This document shows positions 15,053-22,654 of a DNA stretch of 36,313 bases, one piece after another. Under the pieces are notes generated by a model. It was not told the DNA's origin. It searched no databases and saw nothing but the letters and a program-made list of their open reading frames with translations. How positions within the stretch are numbered: position 1 is the stretch's first letter; every line of letters begins with the position of its first letter. Position numbers and translations under genes: made by a program. The stretch comes from a virus, in IMG/VR virus record IMGVR_UViG_3300010883_000154, positions 1 through 36,313 of that record, one strand, 5' to 3'.

Positions 15053-15090
15053 ATACTTCTATCATAGTCTTTAATCTATTCATCGTATAG

Positions 15091-16605
15091 TTAAAATGGT
15101 TCCTGTCGCATGTTAGGTATTTCTATGTTTGCATCTTCGTTCATGTAGGCAGGGATTCCCCATGCGTTCACACCTCTACCTTTTATGTTAAAGAATATAT
15201 GTTCTGCTCCCATATCCTTTAGTTTAGAAGCAACTTGGTTAGTACGCATATCCATAAACCTGTGTCTTAATAAATACTCCATTAAATCTCTAATCCTGAA
15301 ATGGGTAACACCTTCATTGGTCCAAGGTTTACCTAAAAGCATTTCTTCTCTAGTGGAAGCTTGAGCAATATCTGTACAAAAAGATTCCAATAGTTCGTTA
15401 AACTGTCCTTGTACAGAGGCATCTTCACTAACCTCTATTATTTCTAAACCGTTCTCTAATAGTTGTTGTACTAAACCTTGCCAAGAAATCTCTTTCATCT
15501 TAGGTGGCATGACATTTAAAGTTTCCATACACACACGCTGAAAACGTATTTGATTTTGTAATTGTTCAGTAGTTAGCTCTAAACGTTTGTCGTTTACAGA
15601 CATAAACCATAGAGGTGGTTGCGTGTTTAACTTAGCTAAACTAGAGAAGACAGGAGCATCGTGCCCTGCACCAACTCCAAACTTACATGTTTTACACTTA
15701 GTTGGATTACAATAAGATTTTATAGGTTCGTCATTACATTTATAATTGTAGTCTTTCTTTTCATGCTGTGAAATTAAATTCATAACTTCCCTAGCAGGTA
15801 AAGGTGGCTGAAAATATTTACGATTGTATTCTTCTAACCTGTCCTTCCATTCTTCTGGGTGTGCTTTTTGTAAATACACAGCAACATTAAATAGTCCATT
15901 ATTTCTAGTGCCTTCAGGAAAACCTTGTTTCAACAGTATTTTTAAACAAGGTGGACCACCTTCTAAATCATCAACGACTGTAGCGATCTCTATCTTAAAC
16001 AACTCATCTACGGTTGTTAATTGTCTCGAAATTGCATGGGTTAGGAAATCATCTATATTTAGAGCTTCACCTTTTTCGGATAGACCATACCTAGTGGAAT
16101 CTTCGCCACCATAATAAGGCATGTTTAACCATGATCCTATGTCTCCTCTATCTGCTAATACTTGACGTTGTTTAGGGAATATTTCTATACCACCGTAACC
16201 TAAACCTGCCGACACTTCTCTTAACTTATCTTGCATATCTCCAGCCCCTACAGGCTCTGAAACAAACAACAATATATGTGCCCCACCACTCTTACTTCTA
16301 CAAACTACTAAAGGTAACTTTAGTTTTTCTATTTTACCCACCAGTTCAGCAATATCCAAAGGATACACATCTACATCTATACAACCCCAATGACACATAT
16401 TATCATCGTTAATCGGAATAACTCCTAAGCCATAGTTACCAAGTAAATGCTTTTCCCAAAAGTCGACAGTTGGACCAGACGTTTTAATAGTAATTGCCTT
16501 ACCTTGCTTTTTACCATCACCCCTGTCTTTAATAACTTCAAAATGTCCATGTGCTCTTTCAGATCCTTTGAATAGCTGAGAAAATTGCTCTGCTATCTTT
16601 CTCAT
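15091..16605 (-). CDS. Archaeo-eukaryotic-type primase (AEP/PrimPol superfamily)
   Basis: This is a 504-residue protein. Its N-terminal half has the AEP catalytic core: D77 and D79 in WGCIDVDVYP, SKSGGAHILLF at about 104-114, and GGIEIFPKQ at about 138-146. The set is close to the primase domain described in TOTE conflict systems and many phages. A cysteine-rich segment follows (YKCNDEP, YCNPTKCKTC) and is a likely zinc site. The C-terminal third has no motif that I know and no helicase P-loop. It would make primers for the family A polymerase. The start at 16605 has no strong Shine-Dalgarno; an unusual structure at 16624-16657 lies in its leader. Confidence 0.85.
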   Translation of the reverse strand: MRKIAEQFSQLFKGSERAHGHFEVIKDRGDGKKQGKAITIKTSGPTVDFWEKHLLGNYGLGVIPINDDNMCHWGCIDVDVYPLDIAELVGKIEKLKLPLVVCRSKSGGAHILLFVSEPVGAGDMQDKLREVSAGLGYGGIEIFPKQRQVLADRGDIGSWLNMPYYGGEDSTRYGLSEKGEALNIDDFLTHAISRQLTTVDELFKIEIATVVDDLEGGPPCLKILLKQGFPEGTRNNGLFNVAVYLQKAHPEEWKDRLEEYNRKYFQPPLPAREVMNLISQHEKKDYNYKCNDEPIKSYCNPTKCKTCKFGVGAGHDAPVFSSLAKLNTQPPLWFMSVNDKRLELTTEQLQNQIRFQRVCMETLNVMPPKMKEISWQGLVQQLLENGLEIIEVSEDASVQGQFNELLESFCTDIAQASTREEMLLGKPWTNEGVTHFRIRDLMEYLLRHRFMDMRTNQVASKLKDMGAEHIFFNIKGRGVNAWGIPAYMNEDANIEIPNMRQEPF

Positions 16606-16623
16606 AATTAAATCTTATAATAT

Positions 16624-16657
16624 GCTGGATGTTTAAGAGTACCCAGCAAACTCTTAA
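16624..16657 (-). promoter_or_regulatory. Hairpin with loop-complementary tail in the primase leader (candidate pseudoknot)
   Basis: On the minus strand, TTAAGAGT (16657-16650) pairs with ACTCTTAA (16640-16633), a perfect 8-bp stem. The loop contains GCTGG (16647-16643), which is complementary to CCAGC (16628-16624) just downstream. The pairs cross, as in an H-type pseudoknot. The 4-nt loop that must cross the 8-bp stem is short, so the two pairings may instead be alternatives. Confidence 0.5.
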
Positions 16658-16665
16658 GACCATTA

Positions 16666-17442
16666 CTAGAATGGTGCGTCTTCTTGACTAGCTGTTTTAA
16701 CAGAACCAGTGTTTATGTTCTGACTAAACTGTTTAGCAGCAGAGTAGATAAAACTATCTCCTGCACTTAACTGTTCGTCCATAGCTATGTCCCAACCGTA
16801 CCATGACCCCTGGTCATTCTGCTCTACTACAGAAGTTAATCTGTATTTATGGGAGAAAGTTGGTGGGGTAAACACATTACCATCTTTCGTCCTAATCTTT
16901 AGACCAGACATTATAGAGTTCCATTTTTTAGACTTCTTAAGCTGACTACCACCAAACGCAATAATTGCTTGGCTAAATCCACCTTTGTCGTCTAAAATAA
17001 GCACATAATGATTAGCAGTAGTTGCTAATAGATTACCGTTCTCCAAGTAGTCTTGACCTTTATCATTTCTAACAACTTTAGATAAGATCTCAGAGTTATC
17101 GTGAACAGCAGCAAGACCTTTACGCTCTGGCAACCATTCTAAAAAGTTACGTTTATACGCAACAGGTACTACAACTACACCTTCACCACCTTTAAACAAC
17201 GTGTTATCGACAGTGTTAAATATATCTCCTTGCTCACACCCTTTAATGTGTTTGCCATCACGGGAATTAGCCTGTGGGCTCATAGCTTGGATTACTCTTA
17301 GAAAAGGTATAGCCAAATCTTCAGAGGACACATTCTCAAGACCTGAGTTTGCATCTGCCATCATGTCATTTATATCTAACACGTTTGACAGTTCTGTCTT
17401 AGCTTTCTTTTCTATTGGTTTTTCTTTACTTATTTCATTCAT
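16666..17442 (-). CDS. Probable single-stranded DNA-binding protein
   Basis: This 258-residue protein has a beta-rich central part (GDIFNTVDNTLFKGGEGVVV, VLILDDKGGFSQAIIAFGGSQ, YGWDIAMDE) and a C-terminal tail that ends in SQEDAPF. An acidic tail closing with Pro-Phe is the hallmark of SSB proteins, where it recruits partner enzymes. The gene sits next to the primase, where phage SSBs often lie. No OB-fold signature can be proven by eye, so the family call rests on tail and context. AAAGGA lies before the ATG. Confidence 0.62.
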   Translation of the reverse strand: MNEISKEKPIEKKAKTELSNVLDINDMMADANSGLENVSSEDLAIPFLRVIQAMSPQANSRDGKHIKGCEQGDIFNTVDNTLFKGGEGVVVVPVAYKRNFLEWLPERKGLAAVHDNSEILSKVVRNDKGQDYLENGNLLATTANHYVLILDDKGGFSQAIIAFGGSQLKKSKKWNSIMSGLKIRTKDGNVFTPPTFSHKYRLTSVVEQNDQGSWYGWDIAMDEQLSAGDSFIYSAAKQFSQNINTGSVKTASQEDAPF

Positions 17443-17451
17443 AATTATTAA

Positions 17452-18018
17452 TTATCCTTTGGTTATTTTAGTTTTCTGACCTACAAATACATTAAAGATA
17501 TCAAATGGGAGGTCTTTACCATTTTCTACCTGCTCTCGTGCAAACGCTTTGAGAGTCATAGGCTCCACCCAGCGTTTGTTTGTTGGGGAATATCCCTGAG
17601 AAATAAGTTTCTCAGACACATCACTAGCAGACTCATCTTCGCCTCTACCAAATTGCACAGAAATAACATTTTTTATAATGTCCTCGTGTCCATTTTGTTT
17701 TAGCCAAGCAAATGCTTCTGCTTCCCTTTCCTTACCTATACGTGCAGAATAAAACTGCTGTACAGTAATCTTTGAACCATCAGCTAATTTAATCTCAGAA
17801 AGATTACATTCACGCATAGCGTCTGGTAGTTTTTGTTCTATTATATCCTTGAGTGCTTTTTTACTGTCAGCAAGAGATTCTTCTTTATCCCTAACTTTTT
17901 CCTCAAGTTTTAGTTGTTCTTGTGCCCAATAGGAAACTTCTTTAAGGTTATCGTTTGTAAGACTAATGTCAACACTAGGTGCAGCATCATCTTCCCATAT
18001 ATCTTTAAACTCTACCAT
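17452..18018 (-). CDS. Coiled-coil phage protein adjacent to SSB, unknown function
   Basis: This 188-residue protein has a long heptad-like helix (AQEQLKLEEKVRDKEESLAD) near the N-terminus and a compact C-terminal half. I take the ATG at 18018, which has GAGGAG eight bases upstream, rather than the frame start at 18045. The gene overlaps the 44-residue gene upstream by 14 bases. Its constant place beside SSB-like genes in related phages, as I recall it, suggests a replication accessory. Function unknown. Confidence 0.72.
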   Translation of the reverse strand: MVEFKDIWEDDAAPSVDISLTNDNLKEVSYWAQEQLKLEEKVRDKEESLADSKKALKDIIEQKLPDAMRECNLSEIKLADGSKITVQQFYSARIGKEREAEAFAWLKQNGHEDIIKNVISVQFGRGEDESASDVSEKLISQGYSPTNKRWVEPMTLKAFAREQVENGKDLPFDIFNVFVGQKTKITKG

Positions 18019-18139
18019 TTTTTCTCTCCTCTTTTTTAGATCCATTTGGATTTTTAACCAACATAGCTTTTATCTCTTCTAAGGATTTTTTACCCATAGA
18101 TGTTTCTGATAATATTTTTGCCATCTCGTCTAGTGTCAT
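18005..18139 (-). CDS. 44-residue phage protein, unknown function
   Basis: A short frame (MTLDEMAKILSETSMGKKSL, then a lysine-rich tail) starts at the ATG at 18139 with a textbook AAAGGAGAAACAAT ahead. Its stop lies 14 bases inside the next gene, whose ribosome binding site is embedded in it, so the pair is probably translationally coupled. It fills what would otherwise be a gap between two genes. No family is recognised. Confidence 0.65.
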   Translation of the reverse strand: MTLDEMAKILSETSMGKKSLEEIKAMLVKNPNGSKKEERKNGRV

Positions 18140-18151
18140 ATTGTTTCTCCT

Positions 18152-18457
18152 TTATTTAAACTCGACTTCAACAGGAAAATATTTATATTCCCTGTTATCC
18201 CATTTTAACATGTTTACTTTTTTAGAATTCATACCAGCATAGTAAGTAGCAATCCCTATCGAAACAGGATCACCAACTAATAGTAGGTAATCATCTTTCG
18301 TAAAGAACTCTAAAGCAGAACGTATTCTGGTTGTAGCGTCTTCTGTAGAAAACATTAAATTGGTTTTAGGTGGGAGAAGGAACTCTAGTTCACCGAAATT
18401 GGTAGCAGCAAGGAGATTCTTGCCAGGAGTTTCTTGTATCGCATATACTTTTGCCAT
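18152..18457 (-). CDS. Small phage protein, unknown function
   Basis: This is a 101-residue alpha/beta protein (MAKVYAIQETPGKNLLAATN; YLLLVGDPVSIGIATYYAGM). It is the first gene of the replication operon read leftward from the promoter at 18493-18521. The ribosome binding site is weak (GAGGTAAGAATTAAG). I recall similar small proteins near replication genes of marine phages, but cannot name a function. Confidence 0.72.
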   Translation of the reverse strand: MAKVYAIQETPGKNLLAATNFGELEFLLPPKTNLMFSTEDATTRIRSALEFFTKDDYLLLVGDPVSIGIATYYAGMNSKKVNMLKWDNREYKYFPVEVEFK

Positions 18458-18492
18458 TCTTAATTCTTACCTCTAGTTTCTATTGAGTACTG

Positions 18493-18521
18493 ATCATATA
18501 ACAAGTTTTAAAAAAAGTAAA
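18493..18521 (-). promoter_or_regulatory. Promoter of the phage-wide type, for the replication operon
   Basis: On the minus strand, TACTTTACT with TTTACT (18521-18516) is followed by a 17-base spacer and TATGAT (18498-18493). It starts the leftward replication block. With the plus-strand promoter at 18682-18710 it defines a divergent control region. In the 286-base gap between the genes I see no other ORF. Confidence 0.78.
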
Positions 18522-18681
18522 GTATATTTATATATTACTTACATGAGCAGTTATTTTTGTAATCATGATGGACTAAAAGTTATCAAAAAGCTAATAACCT
18601 AATACGATAGCAAGCAAACACAGTAGTTCAAAGGGATGGAGACATATTACTTCTCCCTATTAGTGCACTATTGGTTAGTCC

Positions 18682-18710
18682 TTTACTATTCTAAGGACAT
18701 AGGTTATCAT
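18682..18710 (+). promoter_or_regulatory. Promoter of the phage-wide type, plus strand
   Basis: TCCTTTACT with TTTACT (18682-18687), a 17-base spacer and TATCAT (18705-18710) lie 33 bases before the plus-strand gene at 18744. TCCTT...AAGGA around the -35 forms a short inverted repeat like those seen in other copies. Its position shows that the frame extending back to 18636 is not the real start. Confidence 0.75.
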
Positions 18711-18743
18711 TTCAGTAAGTTACTAAAAAGAAAGGAGAAACTT

Positions 18744-19235
18744 ATGAATATATTTTACGTTTACGAAGACCCAGCCGACGCTGCAATATGCTTACCTGAC
18801 AAGCTTGTAGTTAAAATGCCTTTAGAATCAGCTCAAATGTTATGTACAGCCCATCGTGTACATAATGGTGACGATTGGTGTGATTTTAACGGTATCTATA
18901 AAACTGCTCACCTAAATCACCCATGTACTATATGGGCGAGGGAAACTACTAAAAACTACATGTGGTTGTATTACCATTTTTATGCCTTGTCTAAAGAATA
19001 CGAAGCTAGATACGGTAGACAACATCTTAGTTTCATTAAACTTAATAAGGTGTTATCTAATCCTCCTACTGGTGTCCCCGAAGGTGAGTTGACTACTATG
19101 CCTCAGGCTATGCCTATACAGTATAAAAATACAGATCCTGTAAAAGCCTATCGTGATTACGTGGTGAACGAAAAGACTTATGCTAAGTGGAATAAATTAC
19201 CTGATAGGCAACCTACTTGGTGGGCGATAGCGTGA
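18744..19235 (+). CDS. Conserved phage protein, unknown function
   Basis: This is a 163-residue protein with a pattern that I recognise from T4-like and marine phages: LVVKMPLESAQMLCTAHRV, HLNHPCTIWARETTKNYMWL, EYEARYGRQHLSF and a Trp-rich end (PTWWAIA). The family has no function that I can name with confidence. Conserved His, Asn and Trp residues suggest an enzyme. The ATG at 18744 follows AAAGGAG and the promoter at 18682-18710. It overlaps the helicase start by four bases (GTGA), so both are one operon. Confidence 0.78.
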   Translation: MNIFYVYEDPADAAICLPDKLVVKMPLESAQMLCTAHRVHNGDDWCDFNGIYKTAHLNHPCTIWARETTKNYMWLYYHFYALSKEYEARYGRQHLSFIKLNKVLSNPPTGVPEGELTTMPQAMPIQYKNTDPVKAYRDYVVNEKTYAKWNKLPDRQPTWWAIA

Positions 19236-20677
19236 ACCAAGCATTCGTATTTAAAACTGAGCCATACGCACACCAATTAACTGCGTTAGAAAAAAGTTGT
19301 GATTTAGAAAATTATGCTTATTTTATGGAGATGGGTACAGGTAAATCTAAGGTTCTAATAGATAACCTGTCACACCTTTACACTAAAGGTAAGATTAATG
19401 CTGTTGTTATTGTAGCACCAAAAGGAGTCTATCGTAATTGGGCTCAAAGAGAAATACCAATACATTTACCTGACTTTATAGAAAAGAAAATGTATCTGTG
19501 GACTCCTGGAGAGTCAGCTAGTATAGTTAAAGAAAGGGAAGAGTTACTAAAACCTTCCCAAGAGTTAAAGATATTAGTTATGAATGTAGAAGCGTTAAGC
19601 ACTATTAAAGGTGTAAAATTTGCATGGAAGTTTATAGCTAATCATGACACACTTATGGCTGTTGACGAAAGCACAACTATAAAAAATCCTGGAGCTAAAC
19701 GAACTAAAAATATAATAAAAATAGGTAAGTATTGTCACTATCGTAGAATTTTAACAGGTTCACCTGTAACTAGATCACCTATGGATGTCTACACACAGTC
19801 CCAGTTTTTAGATCCAGCTTTACTAGGGTTTAGTTCTTACTACTCGTTTAGAAATCGTTACGCGTTGTTAGTGGATAAGCATGCAGGAGGCAGGAGTTTT
19901 AAACAAGTCGTCGGTTACCAAAACTTAGAGGAGTTAAATAAATTATTGCAAAATTTTAGTTACAGAGTTTTAAAGGAAGACTGTCTGGATTTACCAGATA
20001 AAGTCTACACTAAACGTGAGATAGAAATGTCCCCAGAACAGAAAAAAGTTTATAAAGAAATACAGAAGTATGCTATATCAGAATTATCAAACATAGGTAC
20101 TGTTTCTGCATCGTCAGTTATTACACAGATAATACGTTTACACCAAATATCCTGTGGGTTTGTGTCTACTGATGAAGGAGTTGTTAAGGATATACCAAAC
20201 AGTAGAACTGATGAGCTAATGCAAATATTGACAGAAACAGAGGGTAAGGCAATTATATGGGCGAACTATAGACATGATATAAAACGACTACAAACTATGA
20301 TTGCTAAAGAATATGGTGAGGAGTCGGTTGGTACTTATTTTGGTGATACGTCAGATGCAGATAGAGAATCTCTTATAATTAAATTCCAAGATAAAGATAA
20401 TCCTTTGCGTTTCTTTATAGGTAATACACAGACAGGTGGATATGGTATAACTTTGACAGCTGCAAATACTGTAATATATTTCTCTAATAATTATGATTTA
20501 GAAAAACGTTTACAGTCAGAAGATCGTGCTCATCGTATAGGACAGACTAATAAAGTTACATATATAGATATAGTTTGTAAGGATACTGTTGATGAAAAGA
20601 TAGTAAAAGCATTAAGGAGCAAACTAAACCTTGCTCAGACAGTATTGGGTGAGGATGCTTGGGAGAACTGGTTGTAG
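19232..20677 (+). CDS. SNF2-like superfamily 2 helicase/ATPase
   Basis: This is a 481-residue SF2 protein. Walker A MGTGKS (about residues 34-39), a motif II variant VDESTTIKNP, motif III LTGSP, and motifs V-VI TGGYGITLTAANTVIYF and EDRAHRIGQ are the set of SNF2/Rad54-type ATPases, which translocate on double-stranded DNA. Phage copies are thought to aid replication, recombination or remodelling of DNA-bound proteins. The GTG at 19232 overlaps the upstream stop (GTGA). A TTG at 19217 is in frame but less likely. It is the longer of the two genes in this plus-strand island. Confidence 0.92.
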   Translation: MNQAFVFKTEPYAHQLTALEKSCDLENYAYFMEMGTGKSKVLIDNLSHLYTKGKINAVVIVAPKGVYRNWAQREIPIHLPDFIEKKMYLWTPGESASIVKEREELLKPSQELKILVMNVEALSTIKGVKFAWKFIANHDTLMAVDESTTIKNPGAKRTKNIIKIGKYCHYRRILTGSPVTRSPMDVYTQSQFLDPALLGFSSYYSFRNRYALLVDKHAGGRSFKQVVGYQNLEELNKLLQNFSYRVLKEDCLDLPDKVYTKREIEMSPEQKKVYKEIQKYAISELSNIGTVSASSVITQIIRLHQISCGFVSTDEGVVKDIPNSRTDELMQILTETEGKAIIWANYRHDIKRLQTMIAKEYGEESVGTYFGDTSDADRESLIIKFQDKDNPLRFFIGNTQTGGYGITLTAANTVIYFSNNYDLEKRLQSEDRAHRIGQTNKVTYIDIVCKDTVDEKIVKALRSKLNLAQTVLGEDAWENWL

Positions 20678-20681
20678 TCGT

Positions 20682-20741
20682 TTGCACAGAGTACTTAGTC
20701 GTAACTATACCCTACTAATTTAATTTAGAACGTCTGTGCAA
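20682..20741. other. 9-bp inverted repeat between convergent genes
   Basis: TTGCACAGA (20682-20690) and TCTGTGCAA (20733-20741) are perfect complements separated by 42 bases, between the stop codons of the SNF2 gene and the minus-strand virion gene. It may act as a bidirectional terminator or mRNA 3' end, although the loop is long and there is no T tract. Confidence 0.5.
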
Positions 20742-20748
20742 CCATGGT

Positions 20749-22191
20749 TTATTTGGTTCGACTTGCTGTAATCTCTGCTTTTAGTTTTCCTATCCTAGCA
20801 TCAAGAGCAGATAAGCTCTTAGTCGTCATATACTGTGCTTCTTGACTTCTTTCAGCTTCAAGTCCCATTAACACTTGTTTTTTATTAGCAATTTTAAGTT
20901 TACTTTCTTCTATTTTAGAAAAAGGTTTAGTGCCTCTAGGTCCTTGGTTGGGGGTAAAATACGCATCAAACCCACCTGCATATGGATCTGATCCATAATG
21001 TCTTGCGACTGGTTTACCATCTACCGTAAATGTTTGCACTTTGTCTATAGCTTCTTCTCCATTCTCAAGTCTAAATGTATAATTTTTAACTGAACCTGGA
21101 TCTGGTTCCATGTTTTTAAATTTAGCCATATTTTCAAAGCCTGTTGTGTCATCATCAAAAACTTTAATAGAATTTTTATCGAATCCCATATCGTCAAAAT
21201 GTTTTGCGACCACAGCATTGCTTTTGTTGTTTACATCGAAATCGTCTAGTCTAAATGATTTAGCGTCAACATCAAATACTGAATCACCTGTTTTACGAAC
21301 ATTAAGGTTTACTGGCGTGCTAACTTCTTCAGGTAAATCATTGAAACGGTAAGATCTTTCTTTAGGAATACTATCAGAAAACATTAATCTTCTTGAAGAT
21401 TTCTCAGCTAACACATCAGCTTCAGTTGGTGCTTTGCTATAAATTTTCGATATACTTAACTCGATTCCTTTTTCTCCAGGCATGGTTTTTATTTCATAAG
21501 ACGCACCATCTTTTCTAGCAACCATAGTTAAAGGTTTATCATAACTTTGATTGTATGTAATTCCATCAAGACCATTATCAGAAAGATCGTTTAGAATATT
21601 GTCTACTTTTGCACCAGCAGAAACACCATTAGACGACATCACATTAGTTTGTAAGCCATCTCCCATATTTATACTTTTTGTGTTAGCAAAAGTTCCAGGC
21701 ATTTGTTTTCTGTTAAAAACATTAGGAAGTTTATTTTGTTTAAAGAAATCTCCGATAATTGTATTTCCTTCTTCAAATAATGAACCTTGTTTTGGTCCAC
21801 CTCCACCTCCAGGAATACCATCATCCATTCTAGAACGTACTCTATTCATTAAACCACCTATACCACGCTCAGCTATTTTTCCTCCAACTCTAGCAGCATC
21901 TACTACTGAGCCAACAAGAGGTATGGTACTAGCAGCAGCAATACCACCAGTCAAATAATTACCTAAACTCTCACCATAGTTTCCTTCTTGAAAATTTTGT
22001 TTACCTTTTTCCATCTCTGCAGCACTTTCCACATAAGCTATGACATCACCGACTCCAGGTTGCATGTACAGTCCCATCTGGTCCATAAAAGGTAGTTTTT
22101 GAAAAGCTCCATAAGCAGCAAATGAGTCGCCATCTTTTATGTTTTGTAACACTTGGTTATATGCTTCGTTTTGTTCTTCTCTAGTAGCCAT
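20749..22191 (-). CDS. Probable virion-associated protein, unknown function
   Basis: This 480-residue protein has a glycine- and alanine-rich segment, GNYLTGGIAAASTIPLVGSV, at about residues 91-110 that could insert into a membrane. A long polar C-terminal half ends in a coiled coil (KLKIANKKQVLMGLEAERSQ). It is the last gene of the structural cluster. Placement and composition suggest an internal or ejected virion protein, but I do not recognise the family. A possible Shine-Dalgarno, AGGA, lies nine bases before the ATG. Confidence 0.72.
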   Translation of the reverse strand: MATREEQNEAYNQVLQNIKDGDSFAAYGAFQKLPFMDQMGLYMQPGVGDVIAYVESAAEMEKGKQNFQEGNYGESLGNYLTGGIAAASTIPLVGSVVDAARVGGKIAERGIGGLMNRVRSRMDDGIPGGGGGPKQGSLFEEGNTIIGDFFKQNKLPNVFNRKQMPGTFANTKSINMGDGLQTNVMSSNGVSAGAKVDNILNDLSDNGLDGITYNQSYDKPLTMVARKDGASYEIKTMPGEKGIELSISKIYSKAPTEADVLAEKSSRRLMFSDSIPKERSYRFNDLPEEVSTPVNLNVRKTGDSVFDVDAKSFRLDDFDVNNKSNAVVAKHFDDMGFDKNSIKVFDDDTTGFENMAKFKNMEPDPGSVKNYTFRLENGEEAIDKVQTFTVDGKPVARHYGSDPYAGGFDAYFTPNQGPRGTKPFSKIEESKLKIANKKQVLMGLEAERSQEAQYMTTKSLSALDARIGKLKAEITASRTK

Positions 22192-22196
22192 AATTT

Positions 22197-22225
22197 ATTA
22201 TCCTATATTGCCTTTTATAAGTAAA
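22197..22225 (-). promoter_or_regulatory. CCTTTACT-type promoter-like element next to the start of the 480-residue gene
   Basis: On the minus strand, AAGTCCTTTACT with TTTACT (22225-22220) is followed by a 17-base spacer and GATAAT (22202-22197). The predicted start falls at the ATG at 22191, so a message from it would be leaderless and would lose the AGGA ribosome site that overlaps the -10. It may be a promoter, or a copy of the element used as a binding site. Confidence 0.5.
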
Positions 22226-22229
22226 GGAC

Positions 22230-22502
22230 TTAACAATTCCAATCTCTTCGTGCCCAATAGTTAGCACTGCATCGATCACTTTTTATTCCACCACTTCGAG
22301 CACAATAGCTTTTCTTTCTACTTTTGTCTCCTGGATGTTTACCCATTTTCTTATCGCCAAAAGTTATACGCTTTACTCGATCACCGTCACTACTGCAATT
22401 CTTAACGTAAACTTCTTTACGTTTCACACCATAACCACCATTCCCTTTAGGAATAGCACGAGGTGTATTGAGAGTAACAGTTTTGCCTTTGAACTCTGCC
22501 AT
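22230..22502 (-). CDS. Small basic conserved phage protein (DUF5872-like C-terminal pattern)
   Basis: This 90-residue protein is very basic. The C-terminal part, RITFGDKKMGKHPGDKSRKK, followed by YCARSGGIKS and ANYWARRDWNC, matches a pattern found in many phage and giant-virus proteins, with conserved Cys, Tyr, Trp and Arg. The function is unknown and the exact family name is my recollection. The ATG overlaps the upstream stop (TAATG). It is flanked by virion genes. Confidence 0.78.
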   Translation of the reverse strand: MAEFKGKTVTLNTPRAIPKGNGGYGVKRKEVYVKNCSSDGDRVKRITFGDKKMGKHPGDKSRKKSYCARSGGIKSDRCSANYWARRDWNC

Positions 22503-22654
22503 TATTTTCCTGCTTTAACCATTGCTGTTTTATGGGACTGTGAAAAAGTTTTACCTTTTCTCATTTCACTACGCATAATGGACATGTGTTCTTTAGTGTG
22601 GTGTTTCTCGTGTTTCTTCATAGTTTCTTTTTGTTTTTTAGTTAATTCTGTCAT
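22502..22654 (-). CDS. 50-residue conserved basic phage protein
   Basis: A short frame, MTELTKKQKETMKKHEKHHT followed by KEHMSIMRSEMRKGKTFSQS and HKTAMVKAGK, starts at the ATG at 22654 and stops at 22502. I recognise this type as a common tiny His/Lys/Met-rich protein in the structural regions of phages; its function is unknown. Both ends overlap neighbours (ATGA upstream, TAATG downstream). Confidence 0.75.
   Translation of the reverse strand: MTELTKKQKETMKKHEKHHTKEHMSIMRSEMRKGKTFSQSHKTAMVKAGK

Noticed and set aside
14760-15083. 107-residue minus-strand frame overlapping the 81-residue gene
   Set aside because: It has a Ser/Arg/Asn-biased, improbable composition, covers the promoter at 14770-14798 and no ribosome site supports it.
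18636-18743. N-terminal extension of the gene at 18744-19235 (frame open from 18636)
   Set aside because: The promoter at 18682-18710 lies inside it, and a strong ribosome site precedes the ATG at 18744, so the extension is unlikely to be translated.
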